In this document: piece by piece, positions 8,108-17,045 of the stretch
How positions within the stretch are numbered: the first letter of the stretch is position 1
Layout: the number at the start of each line of letters is the position of its first letter
From: Elusimicrobiaceae bacterium
GTDB lineage: Bacteria > Elusimicrobiota > Elusimicrobia > Elusimicrobiales > Elusimicrobiaceae
DNA length: 64,000 nucleotides
Direction of reading: 5' to 3'
Assembly: GCA_017961585.1 (NCBI GenBank)
Contig: JAGCWX010000007.1
Location: 18,042 to 82,041, forward strand
Notes under the pieces: generated by a model
The model's database searches: none
What the model saw: only the letters and a program-made list of their open reading frames with translations
What the model was told of the DNA's origin: nothing
Position numbers and translations under genes: made by a program

Positions 8108-9147
8108 TTACAAGACTCCTGTATTTTTATTTTAAATGCAAATAGTTTTATTTTGATAAACCAAAATAACCATAACCAATACTGCTTGACGTAATAAGGA
8201 TCTTCTTCTTTGGGGCGTGGATAGGCGGAAAAAACATATATCACTCTATACAGCGAAAAATAAGCGATCCAGTCAAACAAAAATTTTAATTTTTGGAGGA
8301 AAGTTAAAGCACAGAAAATATTTAATAAATTAAATAAATTTGTTTTTCCTTCGTGATAATTAATAAAAAATACTTGCGAAGAGTTAAGAGAAGTTAGAAA
8401 AAAACGGTTATTACTGGCGATATAGTGCCTAGTTTGTTTGTTTTGAACAAATTGAATCGCGTTGGCATATCCAGCTAGCCAGTTCATATCTCGTAGATAG
8501 GGATGCAAACTGTGGTCTTTATAACCCCGGGTATAAATGTATTTCCCGGTTTTTTCGTCGTTATTATTTCCCACTGAAACAATTGATTGAGTAATAATAC
8601 GAATGTCTTTATTCTCGTTAATAAGTTTTGCAAATAAAGCCAAGTGCGGAAACATTATCGCGATTCCATACGACATATTTCCCATTACGGTATCGTCAAT
8701 ATTTGCTGTTTTGTAAATGATCCCGGGGAGGAAAGTGGCTTGAGTATACAGTTGGGCAATATCAATCTCGGGCCGTTCATAGCGAGAAATTACAATGGCA
8801 TCTGCTTTTTCTTTAATAAAATTTTCTACTTGGTTCCAAGCATCAAAACAATAGTGGTCATTATCGGCTAATACCCATACGTACTCATAGGTGGCAAGAT
8901 AGAATGCTTTCATGATGTTGGCATTTCCGCCGATATTATGTTTATTTTTAATATAGGACAAATTGCTAAATTTCTTTTGATATTCCGCTACAATTTTAGC
9001 CGTATCATCCGTTGAATTGTTGTCAATAATGGTTATATTAAAGTCTTTGATGGGGGACGAAACAGAAAAAATCTGCTCAAACGTTTTCTTTAATTGATTA
9101 CTTCGGTTGTACGTTATCAGAATAATTTGCAATACGTTTTTTAGCAT
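8104..9147 (-). CDS. Family 2 glycosyltransferase
   Basis: 347 residues. The GT-A start is ILITYNRSNQL near residue 10, then IIDNNSTDDT near 40 and the metal-binding LADNDHY near 103. A poorly conserved C-terminal half contains aromatic and basic segments that may hold it to the membrane. It probably adds one sugar to a lipid-linked glycan at the cytoplasmic face. It is the gene before rfbF and is plausibly a user of the CDP-deoxysugar (inference). This gene and its upstream neighbour look more AT-rich than rfbF-rfbH, as is common for variable glycosyltransferase genes in polysaccharide islands. Donor and acceptor unknown. Confidence 0.85.
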   Translation of the reverse strand: MLKNVLQIILITYNRSNQLKKTFEQIFSVSSPIKDFNITIIDNNSTDDTAKIVAEYQKKFSNLSYIKNKHNIGGNANIMKAFYLATYEYVWVLADNDHYCFDAWNQVENFIKEKADAIVISRYERPEIDIAQLYTQATFLPGIIYKTANIDDTVMGNMSYGIAIMFPHLALFAKLINENKDIRIITQSIVSVGNNNDEKTGKYIYTRGYKDHSLHPYLRDMNWLAGYANAIQFVQNKQTRHYIASNNRFFLTSLNSSQVFFINYHEGKTNLFNLLNIFCALTFLQKLKFLFDWIAYFSLYRVIYVFSAYPRPKEEDPYYVKQYWLWLFWFIKIKLFAFKIKIQESCK

Positions 9148-9148
9148 A

Positions 9149-10108
9149 TTAATTTCCTTTTAAACCCAAAAGAGATCTAAAAAAACTTCTTTGAGGAGAA
9201 ACTAACTTCGTATATGAATTAAACTCATCTTGCGTCAAAATCTTTTTGACTTTTGCTTCATATTTTTCTACTACTTCCGGTCGTAATTTGGAGCGAGTCC
9301 AAAACAAAGCCCGAACACGATATTCACTGAGTTGCGAAGAATATTTATCATACAGATTATGCGCTTGCAGATACTTGGACAATTGGCTGATATTTTCAAA
9401 TGTATAGTCCATATCTACATCGGTCCACGAATGGCACATAGAGCCCATTCGAACGCGGTAAGTGTACAAATAATCTGCTAAGTAATATATTTCATCTGCA
9501 TGGATCAAAACGCCTATGGTAAATAAATGATCCTCTCCGTTACGCGTAGTAGCAAAATGAATGTCATTTTTTAAAATGAAATCTCTCCTGTATATACGAT
9601 TCCACACTTGATTATACAAGTTATAAAATAGCCCTTCTGAGATAACTGTTTTGTCGTATTTTTTCCTTGTTTTTAAATTATAGTTATACTCTTTTTTAAA
9701 TTTTTTGCACAAGTCAATTTTTTTATACTTCTTTTGAGATTCCCGATATTCTATATAGTTAAATTGTACTACATCTGCCCGGTGTAATTGAGCATAATCA
9801 TAAGCGCTTTTAAGCAAATCCGGCGATATAAAATCGTCCGGATCTACAAAAGCTACAAATTCCCCCTGGGCCACCTGTAAAGCTCTATTGCGTGTAATTC
9901 CCTGGCCAGAATTTTCTTGAGATAGAACGATAAAGCGCTTATCTTTTTTAGCGTATTCTTGTAAAATCTGCAAGGAATTATCCGTAGAGCCGTCATTTAT
10001 GCAAATGAACTCTACTTCTTGAAGTGTTGAGGCCAGGCAACTATCTAAACAATTCTTCAAGTAGGATGCTACATTAAACACTGGAATAATTACTGAAACT
10101 TTGAGCAT
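9149..10108 (-). CDS. Family 2 glycosyltransferase (first gene of the CDP-sugar operon)
   Basis: 319 residues with a strong GT2 N-terminus: VIIPVFNVASYLKNCLDS, CINDGSTDNS and AFVDPDDFI (the DxD-like motif near residue 92). The C-terminal part is rich in Lys and Tyr, as in many capsule or teichoic-acid glycosyltransferases. It begins the minus-strand operon that runs through rfbF, rfbG and rfbH. No clear Shine-Dalgarno precedes the ATG at 10108. The following gene begins one base after its stop. Specific sugar unknown. Confidence 0.86.
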   Translation of the reverse strand: MLKVSVIIPVFNVASYLKNCLDSCLASTLQEVEFICINDGSTDNSLQILQEYAKKDKRFIVLSQENSGQGITRNRALQVAQGEFVAFVDPDDFISPDLLKSAYDYAQLHRADVVQFNYIEYRESQKKYKKIDLCKKFKKEYNYNLKTRKKYDKTVISEGLFYNLYNQVWNRIYRRDFILKNDIHFATTRNGEDHLFTIGVLIHADEIYYLADYLYTYRVRMGSMCHSWTDVDMDYTFENISQLSKYLQAHNLYDKYSSQLSEYRVRALFWTRSKLRPEVVEKYEAKVKKILTQDEFNSYTKLVSPQRSFFRSLLGLKGN

Positions 10109-10209
10109 AAAGTTAAACGCAAGACTTTAAGTTTTCAAAATGACCCAGTATAAACTGCCCTGATTATCCCTCAAAATACCTGCTTTATACCTCGAGTGAC
10201 ACTATAGAT

Positions 10210-10238
10210 ATGTTAGCATTTAATAGGACGTTAAACAA
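10210..10238 (-). promoter_or_regulatory. Possible sigma-70-like promoter of the CDP-sugar operon
   Basis: On the minus strand TTGTTT (10233-10238) and TAACAT (10210-10215) are 17 bases apart, about 100 bases before the first ATG. Both boxes match consensus only partly. This 132-base gap is the only space where the operon could have its own promoter, since the upstream GT9 gene is transcribed toward it. Confidence 0.3.
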
Positions 10239-10241
10239 GGT

Positions 10242-11441
10242 TTATTTGGCGGATTTCAAATGAAGTTTTACAGCATCTAAAACTTGTTTGGGGGTAATAG
10301 AGGCCAGGCACTGTTTTTCCGGTGGATATCCTAGAATACACTGGGTCATCCAGTGTTTGCTTATATTCATACAACCCCCACAAAACGGGGCCTGGATATT
10401 GGTATTGCGGGAGTACCCTAAATAGGCCGCTTTGGAAGGCCCAAAAAGTACCACACAGGGGGTTTGGGTGAGATTAGCCAAATGTACCATCCCGCTTTCC
10501 CCATCTATATGAAGGCAGGATCTCCTTAAAATATGGGGTAAATCGGCAATAGAGGTCTTCCCAACTAGCGATGTATCCACAAAATCAAAGGGAATGCTTG
10601 TTTTTCCCCCTAGTTGCACAATTTTTAAGTGAGGGAATTGTTGCTTGATTTGCTGGATAAGTTCTTGCCAGTGCGTGCGAGGCCAATTGCGTGTACGGCC
10701 GTTATGGGATGGATCCGTGTGAGGATTGATCCCATCGTGGATGGTGATGTATGTTTGGCCCGCTAGGCCAAATTGGGTAAGTGTCCGGTGGGTGAGATCG
10801 GGATCCAAAGTTAACGGTGCTAGATCGTTTTGATGAACATCTAACCCGGTAAACCAGCCCAAATTGGTAATGCGGCTCCCCCCATGGGCAATGGCAATTT
10901 CGGCCAATTGTCCATCTAAATAAGGGGTATAAGTCGCAAAAGGTTTAAAACAACGCTGAACGTCTAGCCCGTTTTCAATAAGGGGTAGCAATTGCGGAGC
11001 CAATTTCCCAATACGCGCCCGGTTAATGTAATCATACATTAAGAGGTGACAGCCGGAAATCACTAAATCAAACTGCTCCGGGATATATTTATTGGAGTGA
11101 AATCCGTCAATGAGCCCATCCGGGAACACCATATCTACAGCAGATTTGAAATCGTAGGCAAAATAAATCAGCGAATCCGGAACAGCTTCACGTAGTCTTT
11201 TAATAAATACGCGGGTCATGCATACGTCGCCAATACCGCCGCGGATGTGTATGAGTATTTGCAATTTACCGGTAGGTGGGGTACACTTCTTAAAAAGCCG
11301 TTTTAAGCGAAGTTTGGTGCTTTTTCGCCATAAATTCAGCTTCATGGTGCTACGTACCAGCGCACTATCCTGCGCGGCTGCCTCTACCAATGCCCCTGCA
11401 CGTAACCCGGCTAATTTGAAGGAATCTAAATTTTGGTCCAT
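10242..11441 (-). CDS. Family 9 glycosyltransferase (LPS heptosyltransferase type)
   Basis: About 399 residues from the ATG at 11441. A GTG three codons earlier is possible, but the GGTGAGG stretch sits better for the ATG. The GT-B fold shows the HIRGGIGDVC motif near residue 50, HDGINPHTDPS in the middle and the donor-site pattern HIDGESGMVHLAN plus CVVLFGPS near 320-345, as in WaaC/WaaF/WaaQ. Such enzymes add heptose, or sometimes another sugar, to the LPS core in the cytoplasm. A cysteine-rich tail (FCGGCMN...CILGYPPEKQC) is distinctive. It is transcribed divergently from the GT8 gene and followed by a 132-base gap. Confidence 0.85.
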   Translation of the reverse strand: MDQNLDSFKLAGLRAGALVEAAAQDSALVRSTMKLNLWRKSTKLRLKRLFKKCTPPTGKLQILIHIRGGIGDVCMTRVFIKRLREAVPDSLIYFAYDFKSAVDMVFPDGLIDGFHSNKYIPEQFDLVISGCHLLMYDYINRARIGKLAPQLLPLIENGLDVQRCFKPFATYTPYLDGQLAEIAIAHGGSRITNLGWFTGLDVHQNDLAPLTLDPDLTHRTLTQFGLAGQTYITIHDGINPHTDPSHNGRTRNWPRTHWQELIQQIKQQFPHLKIVQLGGKTSIPFDFVDTSLVGKTSIADLPHILRRSCLHIDGESGMVHLANLTQTPCVVLFGPSKAAYLGYSRNTNIQAPFCGGCMNISKHWMTQCILGYPPEKQCLASITPKQVLDAVKLHLKSAK

Positions 11442-11454
11442 ACACCTCACCCTG

Positions 11455-11476
11455 ATATGTTATAATTGTAACATAT
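11455..11476. promoter_or_regulatory. 22-bp near-perfect palindrome with embedded TATAAT between divergent GT genes
   Basis: Arms ATATGTTA and TAACATAT are perfect inverted copies around a six-base centre, with one mismatched pair. The plus strand contains TATAAT at 11461-11466. The palindrome fills most of the 57-base space between the GT9 (minus) and GT8 (plus) start codons, so it could be an operator, or simply overlapping symmetric -10 regions. No good -35 box is visible for either direction. Confidence 0.45.
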
Positions 11477-11498
11477 AAAAGGGCTGGGTGGAGGAATT

Positions 11499-12458
11499 AT
11501 GAAGCCATACGCACTGTTTTTTGCCACAAATCGCCGTTTCCTATTTGCTTTAGCTGTGCTCCTAATGAGTTTGAAGGAAAAATCCCCCAAAGTGCTTGAG
11601 AAGGCCGATATCCTTGTTTATCATCAGGGACTTACGAAGGAAGATCAAGATTTCTTAAGCCGTATTTTACCTTGTCAGTTTACGCAGTATAAATTTGCCG
11701 TAGAGACGGATTTTGAGAATATCAATTTTAAACATTTTACCCAGCTCACTTTTGCGCGGTATGAAATTTTTGATCTGCTTACCAAATATGAAAAGATACT
11801 CTATATGGACGTAGATATGATGGTTGGCGGTGAATTATTGCCCGTGTTGGAAAATTATGCCAAGCAGGGCGGCGTGGCTATGTGTAAAGATATGCAAAAA
11901 GGGCTCACGTTAATTACCAAAAATTTCAAAGAACCTTTGCCACAGTATGACATGACGGTTCCCTGTTACAACGCAGGGATGACGTTGTTTTCCCGTCCCT
12001 TGAACCATCAAGAGGATTTGCGTATGTGGTGCTATCATAAAACTGCCGAGTGGCTAGAGAATCTAGTTTGCCCGGATCAGGGAATAGTCAATGTGATGCT
12101 CCAAGAGTTTAAAATCCCAATAGATATACTTCCGGACGTGTGCAACTGTTTGCCTTCCAATCCGAAATATTTAGATAAAACCCGTCATGATGTACTTGTA
12201 TATCATTGTGCGGGTGGCGGTCTGCGGTTTTGGACGTATACTTGGAATGGCCCTTGGCAAAAATACTATCAAGAATATTTGAAGATGGATGGAAAACCGC
12301 ACACGGACAAAGAACACGCGTGGCTTAAATTCATTAAAAAACACAACTTACAGCGTTTTGCGTTTTTTGACCGTTCCCCCGATCCCCAAATGCATCCGCA
12401 TCGCTTTTTAAAGTACTTGGTCACATACCCTTTCAAGTATTGGTTTAAAAAGGGATAA
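11499..12458 (+). CDS. Family 8 glycosyltransferase (LPS galactosyl/glucosyltransferase type)
   Basis: 319 residues. The metal-binding DxD is in ILYMDVDMMVGG near residue 102. CYNAGMTLFSRP near 155 and CPDQGIVNVML near 195 are typical of the GT8 family (LgtC, WaaI, WaaJ). These retaining enzymes add galactose or glucose from UDP-sugars to the LPS core. GGAGG lies six bases before the ATG, a strong ribosome site. It is divergent from the GT9 gene, and the pair probably builds core or oligosaccharide together. It ends before a bidirectional terminator. Confidence 0.88.
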   Translation: MKPYALFFATNRRFLFALAVLLMSLKEKSPKVLEKADILVYHQGLTKEDQDFLSRILPCQFTQYKFAVETDFENINFKHFTQLTFARYEIFDLLTKYEKILYMDVDMMVGGELLPVLENYAKQGGVAMCKDMQKGLTLITKNFKEPLPQYDMTVPCYNAGMTLFSRPLNHQEDLRMWCYHKTAEWLENLVCPDQGIVNVMLQEFKIPIDILPDVCNCLPSNPKYLDKTRHDVLVYHCAGGGLRFWTYTWNGPWQKYYQEYLKMDGKPHTDKEHAWLKFIKKHNLQRFAFFDRSPDPQMHPHRFLKYLVTYPFKYWFKKG

Positions 12459-12554
12459 AGCATATATACTTTTTGCCGGTTCGTATGTGGTAGGCGGATG
12501 AATTTATTTATCAAATACTTATAACAGTACTCTGAACGATAGATAGAAGTAAAA

Positions 12555-12590
12555 AAGCTGCCCCAAGAAAACTTGGGGCGGCTTGCTGTT
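12555..12590. terminator. Bidirectional rho-independent terminator
   Basis: A 13-bp GC-rich stem (12555-12567 with 12572-12584, one T-G pair) around a four-base A loop. T-rich bases follow on the plus strand, and an A-run at 12551-12556 serves as the T-run on the minus strand. It stops both the plus-strand GT8 gene and the minus-strand efflux operon. Confidence 0.85.
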
Positions 12591-12595
12591 TTTGA

Positions 12596-15500
12596 TTATC
12601 GAATTCTTATTTCATCCGGGTGGGGCTCAATGATTTGCCCGCGCTTTTTGGCCTTATACCGGGCATAGCGTTCTACCTGGCTCTGAACCAGCATATAGAA
12701 CAGCGGAATCAGGACCAGCCCTGCTAAAGTACCAATTAACATCCCGTAAAATACAGGAACCCCCAAAGCGCGGCGGCTGGCGGCCCCGGCCCCGGTGGCC
12801 ATTACCATGGGGAGCATCCCCAAAATAAACGTGAATGCGGTCATCAGTACGGGCCGGAAGCGTTGGATAAGCCCGTCCATAGCGGCTTTGTACACACTAG
12901 CCCCGGATTTGTGTTCATCTTTGGCAAATTCCACAATTAAAATAGCGTTTTTGGCGGCTAAACCAACCAGTAATACCAACCCCAACTGGGCGTAAATGCT
13001 TAGTGATTGTCCGCTAATCCACAGCCCAAATAACCCCCCACCTACGGCGGCCACAACGGACATCAGCACCGGTACCGGGATCGTCCAGCTTTCATACTGC
13101 GCTACGAGGAACAAGTACGCAAAGATAACGGCCAACATAATCAACATATTGATTTGCCCTTTGTTTTGTTTTTCCTGATAGCTCATGCCCGTCCACTCAT
13201 AGGCGTATCCGGGCGGCAAGTTTTTAAGAATTTGCTCCGTCTTTTCCATCGCTTGCCCGGAGCTGGAATTAGCATTGGGTGTACCCATCACCGTAGCGGC
13301 GGGGTATTGGTTGTAACGCGTAATTTGACGCGGTGACAAAATGTACTTTTGGTCCACCAGTGCCATTAAAGGTACCAACTCCCCGGTAGAACTGGTAACG
13401 TACATTTTGTTGATGTTTTCAGGCGTCATGCGGTACTTACTGTCGGACTGCATGATTACTTTGTTAATTTGCGTGCCGAAGTTCACGTCTCCCACGTACG
13501 AAGAACCCAGGTAGTTTTCCAAAATGGAAAAGACGCTGGAAACGGGCACTTTCATGCTTTCGGCTTTTTGACGGTTAACGTCCAAATAAATGTTGGGCGT
13601 ATCGGCTTTGAACGTGGCGTAGGCCACTTGCATCGTCGGATCCATCATCATTTGATACCCGATGCCCGTAGAAACATTAGCCAGTTTTTGGTAGTCAAAA
13701 TCGTTAAGTGACTGGATACGTAAATCGAGTCCTCCCGACGTACCCAACCCCGGAATAGACGGCATTTCTACCACGCGGATGGTGGCCTCGGGGATGCGGG
13801 AAAATTGCATATTAAACTGGCGTGCCAGGTCGCTTTGCAATTTGCTGGGCATAGGTTTCTTGCGCAATTTATTAAACATGCGTCTTAGAAAACTGGGTTG
13901 TTTACGTTGGTTCCACGGATCTAAAGTGACGAACACAACCGCCGTATTTTCCCCCGACCCACCCAACAAGCTAAACCCGGTAACGGCCGTAGTATGTTTG
14001 ATACCCGGCGTACTACCCAGTTCAGCAAGCACTTGGTCCATTACTTTTTGCGTACGCGCGAAAGTGGCTCCTTCAGGTAACTGCACATCTACCACCAAAA
14101 TCCCTTGGTCTTCTAGCGGAATAAACGAGGTAGGCATCACTTGTAAGAACACAAAATCCAGTGCCACAAATCCGCCGAATAAAAGCGCAATAATAAACTT
14201 GCGCGCCAGTTTGCGCACGACGGTGCGGTACCCGCGTGAGCCGCGTTGCACCGCCATGTTAAACCACCGCAAGAACCAAATATTGGTTTCTTTGATAGGT
14301 TTTAACATAGTAGCACAAATGGCCGGGGATAAGGACAACGCATTGAGTGTGGAAAAACACACCGCCACGGAAATGGTTACGGCAAATTGCGTGTAAATTT
14401 TACCGGTAATCCCCCCCATAAATGTAATAGGGATAAAGATAGCCAGTAGCACTAGCGTTGTAGCGATCAATGCGCTGGAAAGTTCGTCCATCGCTTGTTC
14501 GGCCGCGTGGTGGGCTGATTGTTTTTCACGGTTCATCAGCACAATCACACGTTCCACCACACAAATAGCGTCGTCTACTACCAGCCCGATGGCCAATACC
14601 AAGGCAAACAGGGTAAACATGTTAATAGAATATCCCAACGCCATCATTACGGCAAATGTACCGAGCAAAGAAACCGGAATCGTGGCCGCAGGTACTAAGG
14701 TAGCACGCCAATCCTGCAAGAACACGTAACACACAATTACTACCAGTATGAAAGTAAGCATCAACGTAAAAACAACTTCTTCTACGGAAGCATTAATAAA
14801 ACCGGTTGTATCAAAAGAGAACTCATAATTTAACCCTTTGGGGAAGAATTGTTCCAAACGTTTGAGTTCTTTGCGTACCCCTTCAATCGTTTCCAATGCG
14901 TTGGCACCAGAAGAGAGGTTAATCATCATCGGGACCGACATTTTGCGGTCAAAAGATGCGCCAAAACCGTAAGATTCTTTGCCTTCTTCCACTTTAGCAA
15001 TATCCGAGAGGCGCACAATTCCGCCCTGGTTATCGGTACGGATAATGATATTTTGGAAATCTTTGGCGTTATTTAAACGACCGTCGGTTTGTAGTGCATA
15101 TACCGTCAGTACACTCCCGTCGTTAGGACGAGCCCCGATTTTACCCAAAGAAGGTTGATAGTTTTGCGTGGAAATAGCGTTTTTAACGTCAGCAATGGAA
15201 ATATCTAACGCGGCCATTTTATCTGAGTCCAGCCACACACGCATACTCTTGGCCGCTCCGAACACGCGGGCCTCGCCCACGCCGTTTACGCGGCTAATAT
15301 TTTTTTGAACGTTATTATTTAAGTAATCACTAATTTCTAATTCACTTAGGGTTCCTTCATCTGCGGTAAAAGATACAAACCCTAAAATGTTAGACGAACG
15401 GCGAAACACACTAATCCCTTGGCGTGTCACTTCGGGCGGTAAAAGCGGAGTTGCTTGCGAAACGCGGTTTTGTACTTTTACCTGTGCAATATCCGGGTCC

Positions 15501-15793
15501 ACCCCCGTTTTAAATGTAACGGTTAGCATGTAGGAGCCGTCAGCCGAATCAGAGGACATATAAAGCATGTCTTCCACCCCGTTGACGGAAGCTTCCAGCG
15601 GAATCCCTACCGTTTTGGCAATTACCTCCGCACTGGCCCCGGGATAAGCGGCACGCACTACTACTTCAGGCGGAGTGATTTCCGGATACAATGCAACCGG
15701 TAAATTTTTAAGTGCAATCGCCCCAGCTAAACACAATACCAGTGAAATAACGACCGCAAAACGCGGACGGTTAATAAAAAATTTAGCAAACAT
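12596..15793 (-). CDS. RND multidrug efflux transporter (HAE1/AcrB type)
   Basis: 1065 residues, the usual AcrB length. Twelve membrane helices are expected: one at the N-terminus, then two groups of five around large periplasmic loops. The proton-relay aspartates are present in GLVVDDAICVVE (near residue 405) and the lysine in GLAAKNAILIVEFAKDE (near 935). It exports hydrophobic compounds from the inner membrane and periplasm using proton motive force, together with the MFP and OMF encoded directly upstream. It begins right after the MFP gene stop and is the last gene of the TetR-controlled operon. A longer-than-usual basic segment (about 655-680) lies in the central loop. Substrate cannot be told from sequence. 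Confidence 0.95.
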   Translation of the reverse strand: MFAKFFINRPRFAVVISLVLCLAGAIALKNLPVALYPEITPPEVVVRAAYPGASAEVIAKTVGIPLEASVNGVEDMLYMSSDSADGSYMLTVTFKTGVDPDIAQVKVQNRVSQATPLLPPEVTRQGISVFRRSSNILGFVSFTADEGTLSELEISDYLNNNVQKNISRVNGVGEARVFGAAKSMRVWLDSDKMAALDISIADVKNAISTQNYQPSLGKIGARPNDGSVLTVYALQTDGRLNNAKDFQNIIIRTDNQGGIVRLSDIAKVEEGKESYGFGASFDRKMSVPMMINLSSGANALETIEGVRKELKRLEQFFPKGLNYEFSFDTTGFINASVEEVVFTLMLTFILVVIVCYVFLQDWRATLVPAATIPVSLLGTFAVMMALGYSINMFTLFALVLAIGLVVDDAICVVERVIVLMNREKQSAHHAAEQAMDELSSALIATTLVLLAIFIPITFMGGITGKIYTQFAVTISVAVCFSTLNALSLSPAICATMLKPIKETNIWFLRWFNMAVQRGSRGYRTVVRKLARKFIIALLFGGFVALDFVFLQVMPTSFIPLEDQGILVVDVQLPEGATFARTQKVMDQVLAELGSTPGIKHTTAVTGFSLLGGSGENTAVVFVTLDPWNQRKQPSFLRRMFNKLRKKPMPSKLQSDLARQFNMQFSRIPEATIRVVEMPSIPGLGTSGGLDLRIQSLNDFDYQKLANVSTGIGYQMMMDPTMQVAYATFKADTPNIYLDVNRQKAESMKVPVSSVFSILENYLGSSYVGDVNFGTQINKVIMQSDSKYRMTPENINKMYVTSSTGELVPLMALVDQKYILSPRQITRYNQYPAATVMGTPNANSSSGQAMEKTEQILKNLPPGYAYEWTGMSYQEKQNKGQINMLIMLAVIFAYLFLVAQYESWTIPVPVLMSVVAAVGGGLFGLWISGQSLSIYAQLGLVLLVGLAAKNAILIVEFAKDEHKSGASVYKAAMDGLIQRFRPVLMTAFTFILGMLPMVMATGAGAASRRALGVPVFYGMLIGTLAGLVLIPLFYMLVQSQVERYARYKAKKRGQIIEPHPDEIRIR

Positions 15794-17041
15794 TTAGTTG
15801 TTTTCCCCCTCTTTCGTGTTAACGGGAACGGTCTGAGCGGTGGCCGGTGCGTATGATTGCGTGTGTGCCGGTTTTTCTTGTGCTTTAGGGGAAGCTTCGG
15901 GCATATTCACTTCGCTTACGTTAACCTGTTGCCCGTTTTGCAATTTTTGTTGGCCAATAGTGACCACACGGTCCCCTGCTTGTAAGCCGGATACTACAAC
16001 TACGTTTCCGTTTACTACGTCACCAGTTTTGACGTATTGTTGTACCACTACCCCTTGGCTATTTACCGTCATTACGTACTGTCCGGTAGCATCTTGCGCA
16101 AGCGCCGTCTGCGGAATCAAAATCATCGGGCGCAATTTATCTAAACTGACCGTTACATTGACGTAGTTGCCGGGAATAAGTTTATTCTCTTTGTTATCCG
16201 TTTGAGCATATACGGCCATGGTAGCGGTTTGTGCGTTAATTTCGTTATCGGCAAATAGATTGGCTTCAGGCATTTCAATGGTTTGTCCGTTAGGCAAAGC
16301 AATTTGAATATCCGGACGTGTGTTTTGATTGGTAATTTGATCCATACCGGACAAACGTTCCTTATCCGTGATGGAGAATACCACACGAATTGGATCCATT
16401 TGTACCACGCGGGCTAATTTGCTAGCCCCGGCGGTAGCCAAATTCCCTTTGGTCATTAGGGCCTTGCCGATATAACCCGCAATCGGAGATTTAACTTCCG
16501 TATAAGCCAAATCCAGCTTGGCTAAATCCAACGCAGCTTTGGCGGCTTTAACGTTGGCTTTGGCATTGGCCAAATTACTTTCAGCAAGTTCCAAATCGGC
16601 TTGAGAGAGCATGTGATCCTTATATAAGGCCAGTTCGCGGTTATAATCGCTTTGGATTTGTTTCAATGAAGCATTGGATTTATCCAAAGTAGCTTCGGCA
16701 GAAGAAACAGCCGCTTTGTAGCGTTTTTGATCAATGATAAAGAGCACTTCGCCTTCGTTGACAAAGGAACCGTCTTGAAAGAGGACCTGATCAATGTAGC
16801 CGGACACTTGTGGAACCACGTCGGTAGCGTTAATGGCTTCTACACGGGCAATAAAATTTTTACCCAAAGCTACCGGTTTTTTCTCAAGCGTTTTGACTAG
16901 CACGCTGGCTTGCCCGGCGCCACCCATTCCCATGGGACCGGCATGCGAAAAGAATTTTCCCTTTACGAAAAACCCAATAGCTACCCCTACGAATACGAGT
17001 AGCAAATATTTAAGATAACGATACATTGTTCTTTTTGTCAT
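15794..17041 (-). CDS. Periplasmic adaptor (membrane fusion protein, AcrA/MexA type)
   Basis: 415 residues with an uncleaved-looking N-terminal membrane segment (about 8-30) and no lipobox, so it is probably anchored by a helix rather than by lipid. The lipoyl/barrel-sandwich domain flanks an alpha-helical hairpin near 105-175 with heptad-like Ala/Leu content. A beta-barrel domain and a flexible Pro/Ala/Thr-rich tail follow. It bridges the RND pump to the TolC-like channel. The gene lies between the OMF and RND genes with no spacing to the latter. Confidence 0.93.
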   Translation of the reverse strand: MTKRTMYRYLKYLLLVFVGVAIGFFVKGKFFSHAGPMGMGGAGQASVLVKTLEKKPVALGKNFIARVEAINATDVVPQVSGYIDQVLFQDGSFVNEGEVLFIIDQKRYKAAVSSAEATLDKSNASLKQIQSDYNRELALYKDHMLSQADLELAESNLANAKANVKAAKAALDLAKLDLAYTEVKSPIAGYIGKALMTKGNLATAGASKLARVVQMDPIRVVFSITDKERLSGMDQITNQNTRPDIQIALPNGQTIEMPEANLFADNEINAQTATMAVYAQTDNKENKLIPGNYVNVTVSLDKLRPMILIPQTALAQDATGQYVMTVNSQGVVVQQYVKTGDVVNGNVVVVSGLQAGDRVVTIGQQKLQNGQQVNVSEVNMPEASPKAQEKPAHTQSYAPATAQTVPVNTKEGENN

Positions 17042-17045
17042 AATT

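Noticed and set aside
13779..14396. 205-codon open frame on the plus strand
   Set aside because: It is antisense to the RND pump gene, has a composition expected of an opposite-strand shadow and shows no domain or ribosome site.
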